A stretch of DNA of 64,000 nt from Actinomadura oligospora ATCC 43269 (GTDB lineage: Bacteria; Actinomycetota; Actinomycetes; Streptosporangiales; Streptosporangiaceae), in NCBI RefSeq assembly GCF_000518265.1, contig NZ_KI912410.1:1084981-1148980 (forward strand), given 5' to 3'. The notes under the pieces were generated by a model, which was not told the DNA's origin, made no database searches, and saw only the letters and a list, made by a program, of their open reading frames with translations. Below, one piece after another: positions 34,925 through 43,730 of the stretch; position 1 is the stretch's first letter, and each line of letters starts with the position of its first letter. The position numbers and the translations under genes were made by a program.

Positions 34925-35881
34925 ATGGCAGAGAACACGATGCGCGCGGTCAGCCAGGACGAGCCGGGCGGCCCGGAGGTCCTGAAGATCGTCGAGACGG
35001 CGCGGCCGGAGCCGGGGGCGGGGGAGGTCCTGGTCCGGGTGCACGCGGCCGGGATCAACCCGGTCGACTGGAAGACCCGTTCCAGGGGCCGCCTCCACGA
35101 CGGGACCCGGCCGCCGTTCACGCTCGGCTGGGACGTGTCCGGGGTGGTGGAGGCCGTCGGGTACGGCGTCGCGCTCTTCGCGCCGGGGGACGAGGTGTTC
35201 GGAATGCCCCGGTTCCCGGACCCCGCGGGGGCCTACGCGGAGTACGTGACCGCGCCCGCCCGGCACTTCGCGCGCAAGCCCGCGAAGCTCGATCACGTCC
35301 ATGCCGCCGCGCTTCCGCTGGCCGCGCTCACCGCGTGGCAGGCGCTGGTGGACACCGCTGATGTCCGGCCTGGCGAGCGCGTCCTGATCCACGCCGCGGC
35401 GGGCGGGGTCGGGCACCTGGCCGTCCAGATCGCCAAGGCCCGGGGCGCGCACGTGATCGGCACGGCCAGCGCCGCCAAGCACGACTTCCTGCGCGACCTG
35501 GGCGCGGACGAACTGGTCGACTACCGCGAGTCCGACTTCGCCGAGGTCGTCCGGGACGTCGACGTCGTCCTGGAGACGATGGGCGGCGACTACCCGGCCC
35601 GCTCCCTGCGGACCCTGAGGCCGGGGACCGGACGGCTGGTCTCGATCCTCCCCCTGGACGCGTCGTGGCCCGCCGCCGAGGCCGAGGCCGAGGGCGTACG
35701 GGCCGGGTTCGTCCTGGTCGAGCCCGACCACCAGGGCCTCCGGGAGATCGCCGCCCTGGTCGACGACGGCCGCCTCCGGGCGCGGGTCCAGGACGTGTTC
35801 CCGCTGGAGAAGGCCGCGGAAGCCCACAGGTCGGGGGAGACCGGGCGCACCGCGGGTAAGATCGTCCTGTCGGTCCGCTGA
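34925..35881 (+). CDS. NADP-dependent zinc-free alcohol dehydrogenase/quinone oxidoreductase family protein
   Basis: A 318-residue medium-chain dehydrogenase/reductase. The GroES-like N-terminus contains AAGINPVDWKTRSRG, and the nucleotide-binding fold has HAAAGGVGHLAVQIAKARG. The catalytic zinc cysteines are absent, so it belongs with the quinone-reductase branch. The C-terminal GKIVL ending is typical. ATG 34925 has AGGAAG upstream. Substrate unknown. The divergent GlxA-type regulator is the likely controller. Confidence 0.92.
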   Translation: MAENTMRAVSQDEPGGPEVLKIVETARPEPGAGEVLVRVHAAGINPVDWKTRSRGRLHDGTRPPFTLGWDVSGVVEAVGYGVALFAPGDEVFGMPRFPDPAGAYAEYVTAPARHFARKPAKLDHVHAAALPLAALTAWQALVDTADVRPGERVLIHAAAGGVGHLAVQIAKARGAHVIGTASAAKHDFLRDLGADELVDYRESDFAEVVRDVDVVLETMGGDYPARSLRTLRPGTGRLVSILPLDASWPAAEAEAEGVRAGFVLVEPDHQGLREIAALVDDGRLRARVQDVFPLEKAAEAHRSGETGRTAGKIVLSVR

Positions 35882-36269
35882 CGGTTCGGTCCGGTTGCGG
35901 TTCGCTCGGGTGGCGGTTCGGCCCGGTGACGGCCGGGGCGGACGATCTCCGTTCCTGACGGGAGCCGGGGCGTCCGGGCGGGCGATCCGCGCGGTTCGCC
36001 TTACCTCAGGGCGTCCGGTAACCTTGACAGACGGTGCGTGTCAGCGCGCCATCTCGACTTGCACTCGCGAGGCCGCGGCGACGCGACGGCGGTGCAGACA
36101 CCCCGTCCGTACAGGCGGGGAGGAGCAGAGAGCGCCCATGGTCCCCGAGACCGTGCGGTGTGCCGTCCTCGGCTCCGGCCGGGGATAGGCCCTCGATCCC
36201 GGGGGCTGGTGAAGACCACGCGCGGGGCCGGTTCGCTCCGGAAGCGCGCGTTGAACGAAGGGTTTCCGC
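35882..36269 (+). promoter_or_regulatory. rplU upstream region and probable mRNA leader
   Basis: 388 nt without a gene. TTGACA occurs at 36024-36029, but no good -10 lies 16-18 nt after it. An alternative pair is TTCGCC (35995-36000) and TAACCT (36019-36024) with an 18-bp spacer. Either leaves a ~230-240-nt leader before rplU with several short GC stems (for example CCCCG/CGGGG near 36099-36122). Its length suggests leader-based control of ribosomal-protein synthesis, but I cannot match a known element. Confidence 0.4.
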
Positions 36270-36584
36270 GTGTACGCGATTGTCCGCGCAGGCGGGCGGC
36301 AGGAGAAGGTCGCCGAGGGCGACGTCCTGACCGTCGACAAGCTCAACGCCGAGGTCGGCGCGACCGTGACGTTCCCGGCGCTGCTGGTCGTCGACGGCGC
36401 CAACGTCGTGAGCAAGCAGGCCGACCTGGCCTCCTACGAGGTCACCGCCGAGATCCTCGGCGCGGTCAAGGGCCCGAAGATCCACATCATGCACTACCGG
36501 AACAAGACCGGGTACAAGCGGCGGATGGGTCACCGTCAGCCGTACACCGAGGTCAAGATCACCGGTATCAAGGCCGGGAAGTAA
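36270..36584 (+). CDS. rplU: 50S ribosomal protein L21
   Basis: The 104-residue protein begins YAIVRAGGRQEKV and has the C-terminal KTGYKRRMGHRQPYTEVKI, the L21 signature that binds 23S rRNA. GTG 36270 has GAAGGG upstream. rpmA follows 12 nt downstream in the same operon. Confidence 0.97.
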   Translation: MYAIVRAGGRQEKVAEGDVLTVDKLNAEVGATVTFPALLVVDGANVVSKQADLASYEVTAEILGAVKGPKIHIMHYRNKTGYKRRMGHRQPYTEVKITGIKAGK

Positions 36585-36596
36585 GGGAGGCCCCGA

Positions 36597-36854
36597 ATGG
36601 CACACAAGAAGGGCGCGTCGTCCAGCCGTAACGGCCGCGACTCCAACGCACAGCGTCTGGGTGTCAAGCGCTTCGGCGGCCAGCTGGTCAACGCCGGCGA
36701 GATCATCGTCCGTCAGCGCGGCACCCACTTCCACCCCGGCCCGGGCGTCGGCCGTGGCGGTGACGACACGCTGTTCGCGCTGGTCGCGGGCCACGTGCAG
36801 TTCCGCCGCTACCGTGGCCGCAACGCCGTGGCCATCGTCCCGCCGGCGGAGTAA
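36597..36854 (+). CDS. rpmA: 50S ribosomal protein L27
   Basis: The 85-residue protein starts AHKKGASSSRNGRDSNAQRLG and ends as L27 does. Its N-terminal tail reaches the peptidyl-transferase centre and needs no processing here. ATG 36597 has GGGAGG about 7 nt upstream. A terminator separates it from obg. Confidence 0.97.
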   Translation: MAHKKGASSSRNGRDSNAQRLGVKRFGGQLVNAGEIIVRQRGTHFHPGPGVGRGGDDTLFALVAGHVQFRRYRGRNAVAIVPPAE

Positions 36855-36879
36855 GTCCGCCACGCAGCGACGTTAGAGA

Positions 36880-36916
36880 AGGGGCGGACCGATCTCGGTC
36901 CGCCCCTTTGCTTGTT
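36880..36916 (+). terminator. Terminator/attenuator between rpmA and obg
   Basis: 12-bp stem (36880-36891 with 36896-36907) with loop ATCT, followed by TTGCTTGTTTT. Lying 23 nt before obg, it should set obg expression below that of the ribosomal-protein genes. Confidence 0.88.
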
Positions 36917-36938
36917 TTCTTTCCCACCTGGAGGATTC

Positions 36939-38426
36939 GTGGCCGCCAACACCGGAGCCGGTGCGCAGTTCGTGGACCGGGTCGTGCTGCACGTGGTCGC
37001 CGGAAACGGCGGGCACGGGTGTGCCTCGGTCCACCGCGAGAAGTTCAAGCCGCTGGGCGGCCCCGACGGGGCCAACGGCGGCAACGGCGGTGACGTGATC
37101 CTCGAGGTGGACACCAACACCGCCAGCCTCCTCGACTACCACCGCCGCCCGCACCGCAAGGCCCCCAACGGCCGTCCGGGGCAGGGCGGCCACCGCACCG
37201 GCGCGAACGGCGACCCGACCGTGCTCTCGGTGCCCGACGGCACGGTCGTGAAGACGCGCGGCGGCGAGGTGCTGGCCGACCTGGTCGGCGAGGGCACCCG
37301 GTTCGTCGTCGCCCAGGGCGGACGCGGCGGCCTCGGCAACGCCGCGCTCGCGACCGCCAAGCGCAAGGCCCCCGGCTTCGCGCTGCTCGGCGAGCCCGGC
37401 GAGGAGCGCGAGGTCGTCCTGGAGCTGAAGAGCGTCGCGGACGTGGCGCTCGTCGGCTTCCCGAGCGCGGGCAAGTCGTCGCTGATCGCGGCGCTGTCGG
37501 CGGCCAAGCCGAAGATCGCCGACTACCCGTTCACCACCCTGATCCCGAACCTCGGCGTGGTCAGCGCGGGCGACACCACCTTCACCGTCGCCGACGTCCC
37601 CGGCCTGATCGAGGGCGCGAGCGAGGGCAGGGGCCTCGGCCTGGACTTCCTCCGGCACATCGAGCGGTCGTCCACGCTCGCGCACGTCCTGGACTGCGCG
37701 ACCCTGGAGCCGGGCCGCGACCCGATCTCCGACTTCGAGGTCATCGAGAACGAGCTGCAGGCCTACGACCGGGTCCTCGGCGACCGTCCGCTGTCGGACC
37801 GCCCGCGCATCGTCGTGCTGAACAAGGTGGACGTCCCGGACGGCCGCGACCTCGCCGACATCGTCCGGCCCGAGTTCGAGAAGCGCGGGCTGAAGGTGTT
37901 CGAGGTGTCCGCCGCGACGCACGAGGGGCTGCGCGAGCTGTCGTTCGCGATGGCCGAGATGGTCCGCGAGTACCGGGCGAGCCTGCCGCCCGCCGAGCCG
38001 ACGCGCCTGGTCATCCGCCCGGTTCCGGTCGGCGGGGACGTCGAGTACGAGGTCCGCCACGTCGGCGACAACACCTACCTGATCACCGGTGAGAAGCCCG
38101 TCCGCTGGCTGAAGCAGACCGACTTCGCCAACGAGGAGGCCGTCGGCTACCTCGCGGACCGGCTCGCCCGCCTCGGGGTGGAGGAGGAGCTCGCCAAGGC
38201 GGGCGCGTCCGCCGGGGCCACGGTCCTCATCGGCACCATGGAGGACGCGATCGTCTTCGACTGGGAGCCGGAGACCTCCGCCGCCGCGGTCGCCGAGTCC
38301 CCGCGCGGCACCGACCGGCGGTTCGACGCGGCCGCCGGGCACCGGCGCACCAACGTCGAGCGCCGCGCCGAGCTGGAGGAGAAGCGCGCCGCCCGCCGCG
38401 CGGGCCACACCGACGACGAGGACTGA
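36939..38426 (+). CDS. obg: GTPase Obg/CgtA
   Basis: Essential GTPase of ribosome assembly and growth control. The 495-residue protein has the Gly-rich Obg fold (GGHGCASVHREKFKPLGGPDG), a G domain with GFPSAGKSS, ADVPGLIEGAS and NKVD, and a C-terminal OCT domain followed by a charged tail. GTG 36939 has GGAGG 4 nt upstream; the open frame to 36912 adds nothing conserved. Confidence 0.96.
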   Translation: MAANTGAGAQFVDRVVLHVVAGNGGHGCASVHREKFKPLGGPDGANGGNGGDVILEVDTNTASLLDYHRRPHRKAPNGRPGQGGHRTGANGDPTVLSVPDGTVVKTRGGEVLADLVGEGTRFVVAQGGRGGLGNAALATAKRKAPGFALLGEPGEEREVVLELKSVADVALVGFPSAGKSSLIAALSAAKPKIADYPFTTLIPNLGVVSAGDTTFTVADVPGLIEGASEGRGLGLDFLRHIERSSTLAHVLDCATLEPGRDPISDFEVIENELQAYDRVLGDRPLSDRPRIVVLNKVDVPDGRDLADIVRPEFEKRGLKVFEVSAATHEGLRELSFAMAEMVREYRASLPPAEPTRLVIRPVPVGGDVEYEVRHVGDNTYLITGEKPVRWLKQTDFANEEAVGYLADRLARLGVEEELAKAGASAGATVLIGTMEDAIVFDWEPETSAAAVAESPRGTDRRFDAAAGHRRTNVERRAELEEKRAARRAGHTDDED

Positions 38427-38463
38427 CCCCCGCGCGGAGCGGGCGACCCCCCCAGGAGGACTG

Positions 38464-39570
38464 GTGACCATCCGAAAGGCGATCGGCGACGCCCGGCGGA
38501 TCGTGGTGAAGGCGGGGTCGTCCTCGCTGACGACGCCGCAGGGCACCATCGACGCCAACCGGATCGACGCGCTGGTGGACGTCCTGGCCGCGCGCCGCGC
38601 CGCCGGGACCGAGGTCGTGTTCGTGTCGTCCGGCGCGATCGCCGCCGGGCTCGGCCCGCTCGGGCTGGCCCGGCGCCCGCGCGACCTGGCCACCCAGCAG
38701 GCCGCCGCGTCCGTCGGGCAGGGCCTGCTGGTCGCCCGGTACACGGCGTCGTTCGCGCGGTACGGGCTGACGGTCGGGCAGGTGCTGCTGACGCCGGACG
38801 ACATGATGCGCCGCTCGCACCACCGCAACGCGCAGCGCGCGGTCGGGCAGCTCCTCGCGCTCGGCATCGTCCCGATCGTGAACGAGAACGACACGGTCGC
38901 GACCGACGAGATCCGGTTCGGCGACAACGACCGGCTCGCGGCCCTGGTCGCCCATCTGACCAGGGCGGACGCCCTCGTCCTGCTCTCCGACGTCGACGCT
39001 CTCTACACCGGCGATCCGGCACGGCCCGGCGTCCGGCGGATCGACGAGGTGCGGTCGCCGGCCGACCTGGCCGGGATCGAGCTTGGCGGGTCCGGGCGCG
39101 TCGGGACGGGCGGCATGGTCACCAAGGTCGAGGCGGCGCGGATCGCGGGCGTCCCGGTCGTGCTGACCGACGCCGCGCGCGCCGCCGCCGCCCTCGCCGG
39201 GGAGCCGGTCGGCACCTACTTCCACCCGGGCGACGCGCCGCGCATGTCGTCCCGGAACCTGTGGCTCGCCCACGCGACGACCGGGCACGGCCGGGTCGTG
39301 CTGGACGCGGGCGCGATCGAGGCGATCGTGCAGCGCCGCAAGTCGCTGCTGCCCGCCGGGGTCACCGGCGTCCAGGGCGAGTTCGCGGCGGGCGACCCGG
39401 TCGACCTGGTCGGCACGGACGGCCTGGTCGTCGCGCGCGGCCTGGTCAACTACGACGCCGCCGAGATCCCCGAGCTGATGGGCCGCTCGACCCGCTGGCT
39501 GGCGCGCGAGCTGGGCCCGGAGTACGAACGCGAGGTCATCCACCGCGACCACCTGGTCGTCCTCGCCTGA
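38464..39570 (+). CDS. proB: Glutamate 5-kinase with PUA domain
   Basis: First step of proline synthesis, phosphorylating glutamate. The 368-residue protein has the amino-acid-kinase core (RIVVKAGSSSLTT; VNENDTVATDEIRFGDNDRL) and a C-terminal PUA domain (about 275-365). GTG 38464 has AGGAGG upstream. proA follows 65 nt downstream. Confidence 0.96.
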   Translation: MTIRKAIGDARRIVVKAGSSSLTTPQGTIDANRIDALVDVLAARRAAGTEVVFVSSGAIAAGLGPLGLARRPRDLATQQAAASVGQGLLVARYTASFARYGLTVGQVLLTPDDMMRRSHHRNAQRAVGQLLALGIVPIVNENDTVATDEIRFGDNDRLAALVAHLTRADALVLLSDVDALYTGDPARPGVRRIDEVRSPADLAGIELGGSGRVGTGGMVTKVEAARIAGVPVVLTDAARAAAALAGEPVGTYFHPGDAPRMSSRNLWLAHATTGHGRVVLDAGAIEAIVQRRKSLLPAGVTGVQGEFAAGDPVDLVGTDGLVVARGLVNYDAAEIPELMGRSTRWLARELGPEYEREVIHRDHLVVLA

Positions 39571-39635
39571 GCAGCGCTCACATGTGCGGTCGATGGCCCG
39601 TCCGAACCGCGGAGAACCAGGAAAGGGGTTCGCTG

Positions 39636-40907
39636 ATGAGCGAGCCGATCAACGAAGAGCGGGAAGCGTTCCTGCGCGTGGCCGAGTTCGGCCGGGCGGC
39701 GTCGGCGGAGCTGGCCCCGCTGCCGCGGGCGGCCAAGGACGCGGCGCTGCACGCGATCGCGGACGCGCTGGCCGACCGCGCCGACGAGATCGTCAAGGCG
39801 AACGCGGCCGACGTCGCGCGGGCGCGCGAGGCGGGCACGTCCGAGGCGATGGTCGACCGGCTGGCGCTGAGCCGCGAGCGCGTCGAGGCGGTCGCCGCGG
39901 CCGTCCGGAAGGTCGCCTCGCTGCCCGACCCGGTCGGCGAGACCGTGCGCGGGTACGTGCTGCCGAACGGCCTGTCGGTGCAGCAGGTCCGGGTGCCGCT
40001 GGGCGTCGTCGGGATCATCTACGAGGGCCGTCCGAACGTCACGGTCGACGCGGCGGCGCTGTGCCTGAAGAGCGGCAACGTGGCGCTGCTGCGCGGGTCG
40101 TCCTCGGCGTTCGAGTCGAACACCGCGCTCGTCGCGGTCATGCAGGACGCGCTGCGCGGAACGGCCGTGCCGGAGGACGCCGTCCAGCTGGTGCCGGGCA
40201 CCTCGCGCGAGTCGGTGAAGCACCTGATGCGGGCGCGGGGCCTGGTGGACGTGCTGATCCCGCGCGGCGGCGCGTCCCTGATCAGTTCGGTCGTGCAGGA
40301 GTCGACCGTCCCGGTGATCGAGACCGGCGTCGGCAACTGCTCGGTCTACGTGGACGAGGCCGCCGACCTGGACATGGCGCTGGCGATCCTGGTGAACGCC
40401 AAGACGCAGCGTCCGTCGGTGTGCAACGCGGCCGAGACGGTCCTCATCCACGCGAACGTGGCGGACAGGTTCCTGCCGCGCGCGCTGGCCGCGCTGAAGG
40501 AGAAGGGCGTGACCGTCCACGGGGACGCGCTGGTCCGCGCCTACTCGCCGGACGTCGTCGCCGCCACCGACGACGACTGGTACGCCGAGTACCTGTCGCT
40601 CGACATCGCCGCCCGGGTCGTCCCGTCCCTGGACGAGGCCGTCGCGCACATCCGGAAGTTCGGGTCCGGGCACACCGAGGCGATCATCACGGACTCGCAG
40701 CCTGCAGCGAAGCGGTTCGTCGCGCTCGTCGACTCGGCCGCGGTGATGGTGAACGCCTCGACCCGCTTCACCGACGGCGAGGAGTTCGGCTTCGGCGCGG
40801 AGATCGGCATCTCGACGCAGAAGCTGCACGCGCGCGGCCCGATGGGGCTGCCGGAGCTGACGTCCACCAAGTACGTCGTCACTGGTGAGGGACACACCCG
40901 GGGCTGA
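39636..40907 (+). CDS. proA: Gamma-glutamyl phosphate reductase
   Basis: NADPH-dependent second enzyme of proline synthesis. The 423-residue protein carries the aldehyde-dehydrogenase-type catalytic cysteine in RPSVCNAAETVL, plus GVIYEGRPNVTVDAA-like and FGFGAEIGISTQKLHARGP segments. ATG 39636 has AAGGGG about 9 nt upstream. The operon ends in a terminator. Confidence 0.96.
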   Translation: MSEPINEEREAFLRVAEFGRAASAELAPLPRAAKDAALHAIADALADRADEIVKANAADVARAREAGTSEAMVDRLALSRERVEAVAAAVRKVASLPDPVGETVRGYVLPNGLSVQQVRVPLGVVGIIYEGRPNVTVDAAALCLKSGNVALLRGSSSAFESNTALVAVMQDALRGTAVPEDAVQLVPGTSRESVKHLMRARGLVDVLIPRGGASLISSVVQESTVPVIETGVGNCSVYVDEAADLDMALAILVNAKTQRPSVCNAAETVLIHANVADRFLPRALAALKEKGVTVHGDALVRAYSPDVVAATDDDWYAEYLSLDIAARVVPSLDEAVAHIRKFGSGHTEAIITDSQPAAKRFVALVDSAAVMVNASTRFTDGEEFGFGAEIGISTQKLHARGPMGLPELTSTKYVVTGEGHTRG

Positions 40908-40934
40908 CTCCGATCGCCGTGCGCGGCGAGGCCG

Positions 40935-40978
40935 GAAGCGAGCGCCGCGTCCCCCGCCGGGGCGCGGCGCTTCGCTTC
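40935..40978 (+). terminator. Terminator after proA
   Basis: 15-bp stem with one bulge (40935-40949 with 40963-40978) and a 13-nt loop that is itself GC-rich. Confidence 0.8.
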
Positions 40979-41004
40979 GTGCGTGGAATGTGACAGATTT
41001 ACCC

Positions 41005-41047
41005 TTGATGTAACTGTGCACTGTGTGGTCTATTCACTCTCGTGAAT
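41005..41047 (+). promoter_or_regulatory. Leaderless-type promoter with a palindrome over the start codon
   Basis: TTGATG (41005-41010) and TCTATT (41029-41034), 18-bp spacer, place transcription start at or next to GTG 41042. ATTCAC-TCTC-GTGAAT (41032-41047) is a perfect inverted repeat overlapping both the -10 and the start codon, a good position for a repressor. Confidence 0.5.
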
Positions 41048-42802
41048 CGTGCTTCGTCCCGGACGGCGGGCGTCACCCGCCGCAGCGTCCTGCTGGGAGC
41101 GGGGGCCGCGGGTCTCGCGGTCTCCGGCCTGGCCGCCTTCCCCGCCCGTCCCGGCTTCGCCGCGCCCCCGCTCCGCGGCTCCGCCGCAGGGACGACCCTG
41201 GACCGGACGCTCGTCCTCGGTCGTCCCGGGACGGGCGGTTACCGGAAGATCGTCGCCGGTCCCGGGGAACCCCACGTCCTGCGCCGCGACCTCGGGGGGA
41301 CGGCCGCCGCGAAACGCGCCGCGACCCGCCGCGGCCTGCTGGCGTTCGGGCAGCTCACCGACGTGCACATCGTGGACGCGCAGTCCCCGGGCCGGGTCGA
41401 GTTCCTGGACCGGATCAAGGACCTGGTGAGCGCGATCCCGACCGAGGGCGCCTACCGTCCGCAGGAGATCCTCACCACGCACGTCGCCGAGGCGATGGTC
41501 CGCGCGATGAACCGGGTCGGGCACGGCCCGGCGACCGGCCTCGGCCTCGCGTTCACCATCAACACCGGCGACGCCGCCGACAACACCCAGTACAACGAGC
41601 TGCGCTGGATCATCGACCTGCTCGACGGCCGCGCCATCACCCCCGACTCCGGCGACCTGCGCCGCTACGAGGGCGTGATGGACGGCGTCGGCTACAGCAC
41701 CGCCTACTGGCACCCGGACGGCCCGCCGCCCGGCCACGCCACCGACCAGGCCCTCGCCAAGCACGGCTTCCCGCGCGTCCCCGGCCTGCTCGACGCGGCC
41801 CGCCGCCCCTTCAAGGCGACCGGCCTGCGCACCCCGTGGCTCGCCGCGTTCGGCAACCACGACGGGCTCATGCAGGGCAACCTCCCGCCGAACCCGCTGC
41901 TCGCGGCCCTCGCGACCGGCGGGACGAAGATCGTCGCGCCCGCCGACGCGGCCCAGGCCGACAAGCTGGCGCGGATTCTGCAGACGGGCAACACCGCCGA
42001 GTTCGCGCGTCTCGCGGCGCAGTCCAACGGCGGGTTGTTCCGGCAGGTCACGGCCGACCCGAAGCGTCGCGTCCTGTCGCGGGCCGAGGTCGTCCGGGAG
42101 CACTTCAACACCTCGCCGGGGCTGCGCGGCCACGGGTTCACCGCCGAGAACCTGCTCAAGGGCACCGCGTACTACGGCTTCGACCAGGGGATCGTCCGCG
42201 GGCTCGTCCTGGACACGGTCAACCCGAACGGCTACTCGGAGGGCTCGCTCGACAAGACGCAGCTCGCCTGGCTGGAGGCGCAGCTCAAGGCCGGTAGCCG
42301 GACGTACTACGACACCGCGGGCAAGAAGGTCACGCACAACGTCAAGGACCGGCTGTTCGTCCTGTTCAGCCACCACACGATCGCGTCCCTGAAGAACTCC
42401 CTCGGCGGCGGACGCGTCCTGGGCGACGAGGTCAAGGCGCTGCTGCTGCGCTACCCGAACGTCGTCCTGTGGGTGAACGGCCACACGCACGTCAACCAGG
42501 TCACCCCGCACGCGCGGCAGGGCGGCGGCGGGTTCTGGGAGGTCAACACGGCCGCCCACATCGACTACCCGCAGCAGTCCCGGATCCTGGAGATCGCCGA
42601 CAACCGCGACGGCACCCTCTCGGTCTTCGCGACCGTCCTGGACACCGCGGGCCCGGAGACCCACGCGAGCCTCGGCGACCCGGTCTCGCTGGCGTCCCTG
42701 TCGCGTGAGCTCTCCGGCAACGACTGGCAGGACGACCCGCAGCACCGCCGCGGCAAGACCGAGGACCGCAACGTCGAGCTCCTCGTCCCCGCGCCCTTCT
42801 AA
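41042..42802 (+). CDS. Tat-exported metallophosphoesterase (TIGR03767-like)
   Basis: The 586-residue protein has a twin-arginine signal (TRRSVLLGAGAAGLAVSG, about 12-30). The calcineurin-type metal motifs are all present: QLTDVHIVD, NTGDAADN, FGNHDG, FSHH and NGHTHVN. It should be an exported di-metal phosphoesterase. The family resembles actinobacterial TIGR03767 proteins of unknown substrate. GTG 41042 has no ribosome-binding site; the promoter position suggests leaderless translation. It starts the run of secreted-protein genes. Confidence 0.92.
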   Translation: MNRASSRTAGVTRRSVLLGAGAAGLAVSGLAAFPARPGFAAPPLRGSAAGTTLDRTLVLGRPGTGGYRKIVAGPGEPHVLRRDLGGTAAAKRAATRRGLLAFGQLTDVHIVDAQSPGRVEFLDRIKDLVSAIPTEGAYRPQEILTTHVAEAMVRAMNRVGHGPATGLGLAFTINTGDAADNTQYNELRWIIDLLDGRAITPDSGDLRRYEGVMDGVGYSTAYWHPDGPPPGHATDQALAKHGFPRVPGLLDAARRPFKATGLRTPWLAAFGNHDGLMQGNLPPNPLLAALATGGTKIVAPADAAQADKLARILQTGNTAEFARLAAQSNGGLFRQVTADPKRRVLSRAEVVREHFNTSPGLRGHGFTAENLLKGTAYYGFDQGIVRGLVLDTVNPNGYSEGSLDKTQLAWLEAQLKAGSRTYYDTAGKKVTHNVKDRLFVLFSHHTIASLKNSLGGGRVLGDEVKALLLRYPNVVLWVNGHTHVNQVTPHARQGGGGFWEVNTAAHIDYPQQSRILEIADNRDGTLSVFATVLDTAGPETHASLGDPVSLASLSRELSGNDWQDDPQHRRGKTEDRNVELLVPAPF

Positions 42803-42838
42803 CGAGCCTTCCGGCGCGCTCTTCCAGGGAGTGCGTGC

Positions 42839-42876
42839 GAACCCCGGGTAGCCGATTATGGCCACCCGGGGTTCTT
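42839..42876. terminator. Terminator after the metallophosphoesterase gene
   Basis: 11-bp stem (42839-42849 with 42864-42874) with a 14-nt loop, then TTG. It lies 37 nt after the stop and 68 nt before the TNT-protein start. Confidence 0.85.
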
Positions 42877-42943
42877 GTCACTGGACGTGTTCGCTCGCAT
42901 CCTTGGCGTGGTCATGTGTCTCACCCGTCACGGAAGGCGGACC

Positions 42944-43678
42944 ATGCCTCACCTGCCTCACCTGCGTCAGCGGCCCCTGCGCCATCGACTCGCCTGGCTG
43001 TTCGCGGCCCTCGCCCTGCTCGCCGGGCCGGTCGCCGCGTCCCCGGCGTCCGCCGCCGGACCCGGCCCGGCGTCCGCGGCCGAGACCGGCCCGGTGTCCG
43101 CGTCGGTTCCCCTCCAGCCCCTGGGGCCGGTCAGCGCGTGCTCGGCCGACGACTACGACAACGACGCGCGCCTCGGCCCGGCCGTCCTGCCCGACCGCGG
43201 CGTGGTCGGACGCGAACTGGTCGGCTACCAGCGCTTCGGCGGGATGACCGAGGCGGGCTTCCTGAAGCAGTACTGGGACTCCGCGGCCAACGGCTGGCGC
43301 TACCCGCCCGCCGACGGCTTCCTCATCGGCCGGGACGGCAAGCCGGTCAAACACGCCTACCGCCTGCGCGTGAACCTGCGCGTCGACCGCTTCGGCAGCG
43401 AGTACGGCGGCTTCCTCGCGCCCTACGGCACCCGCTACGCGAAGCGTTCCATCCCGCCGCAGAGCCTGGACAACGCGCAGAACCCGGCGGGCTGCAACTG
43501 GCGCGCCTACCGCGTCCTGCGCGCCTTCGAGGTGCAGTCGGGCCCGATCGCCCCGGCCTTCGCCCAGCCCGGCCACGGCGTCCAGTACATGCTGGACGGC
43601 GCCCTCGTCCCCGGCGCCCCGTCCCGCCTGAACGTCCTGTGGCTGGTCGACAACGGCTACCTCGCCCGCCTGAACTGA
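42944..43678 (+). CDS. Secreted TNT-domain protein (probable NAD glycohydrolase)
   Basis: A 244-residue protein with a Sec signal (hydrophobic 15-34, likely cleavage after ASA near 38). The rest resembles secreted TNT-domain NADases: LVGYQRFGGMTEAGFLKQYW, then GWRYPPADGFL, VDRFGSEYGGFLAPYGTRYA, RSIPPQSL and GPIAPAFAQPGHGVQYML. The conserved glutamine is Gln214 and the fold-defining arginine Arg149. Cys66 and Cys184 may form a disulfide. Unlike CpnT there is no channel domain, and no immunity-like gene is adjacent; export would protect the producer. ATG 42944 has GGAAGG 6 nt upstream. NADase activity is inferred from family resemblance. Confidence 0.85.
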   Translation: MPHLPHLRQRPLRHRLAWLFAALALLAGPVAASPASAAGPGPASAAETGPVSASVPLQPLGPVSACSADDYDNDARLGPAVLPDRGVVGRELVGYQRFGGMTEAGFLKQYWDSAANGWRYPPADGFLIGRDGKPVKHAYRLRVNLRVDRFGSEYGGFLAPYGTRYAKRSIPPQSLDNAQNPAGCNWRAYRVLRAFEVQSGPIAPAFAQPGHGVQYMLDGALVPGAPSRLNVLWLVDNGYLARLN

Positions 43679-43690
43679 CCCGGGAGGGAA

Positions 43691-43724
43691 CGACGGCCGG
43701 ACGCGCGATGGCGTCCGGCCGTCG
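43691..43724. terminator. Bidirectional terminator between the TNT and NUDIX genes
   Basis: Perfect 14-bp stem (43691-43704 with 43711-43724), loop GCGATG, between convergent stops. Confidence 0.85.
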
Positions 43725-43730
43725 CCGTGC

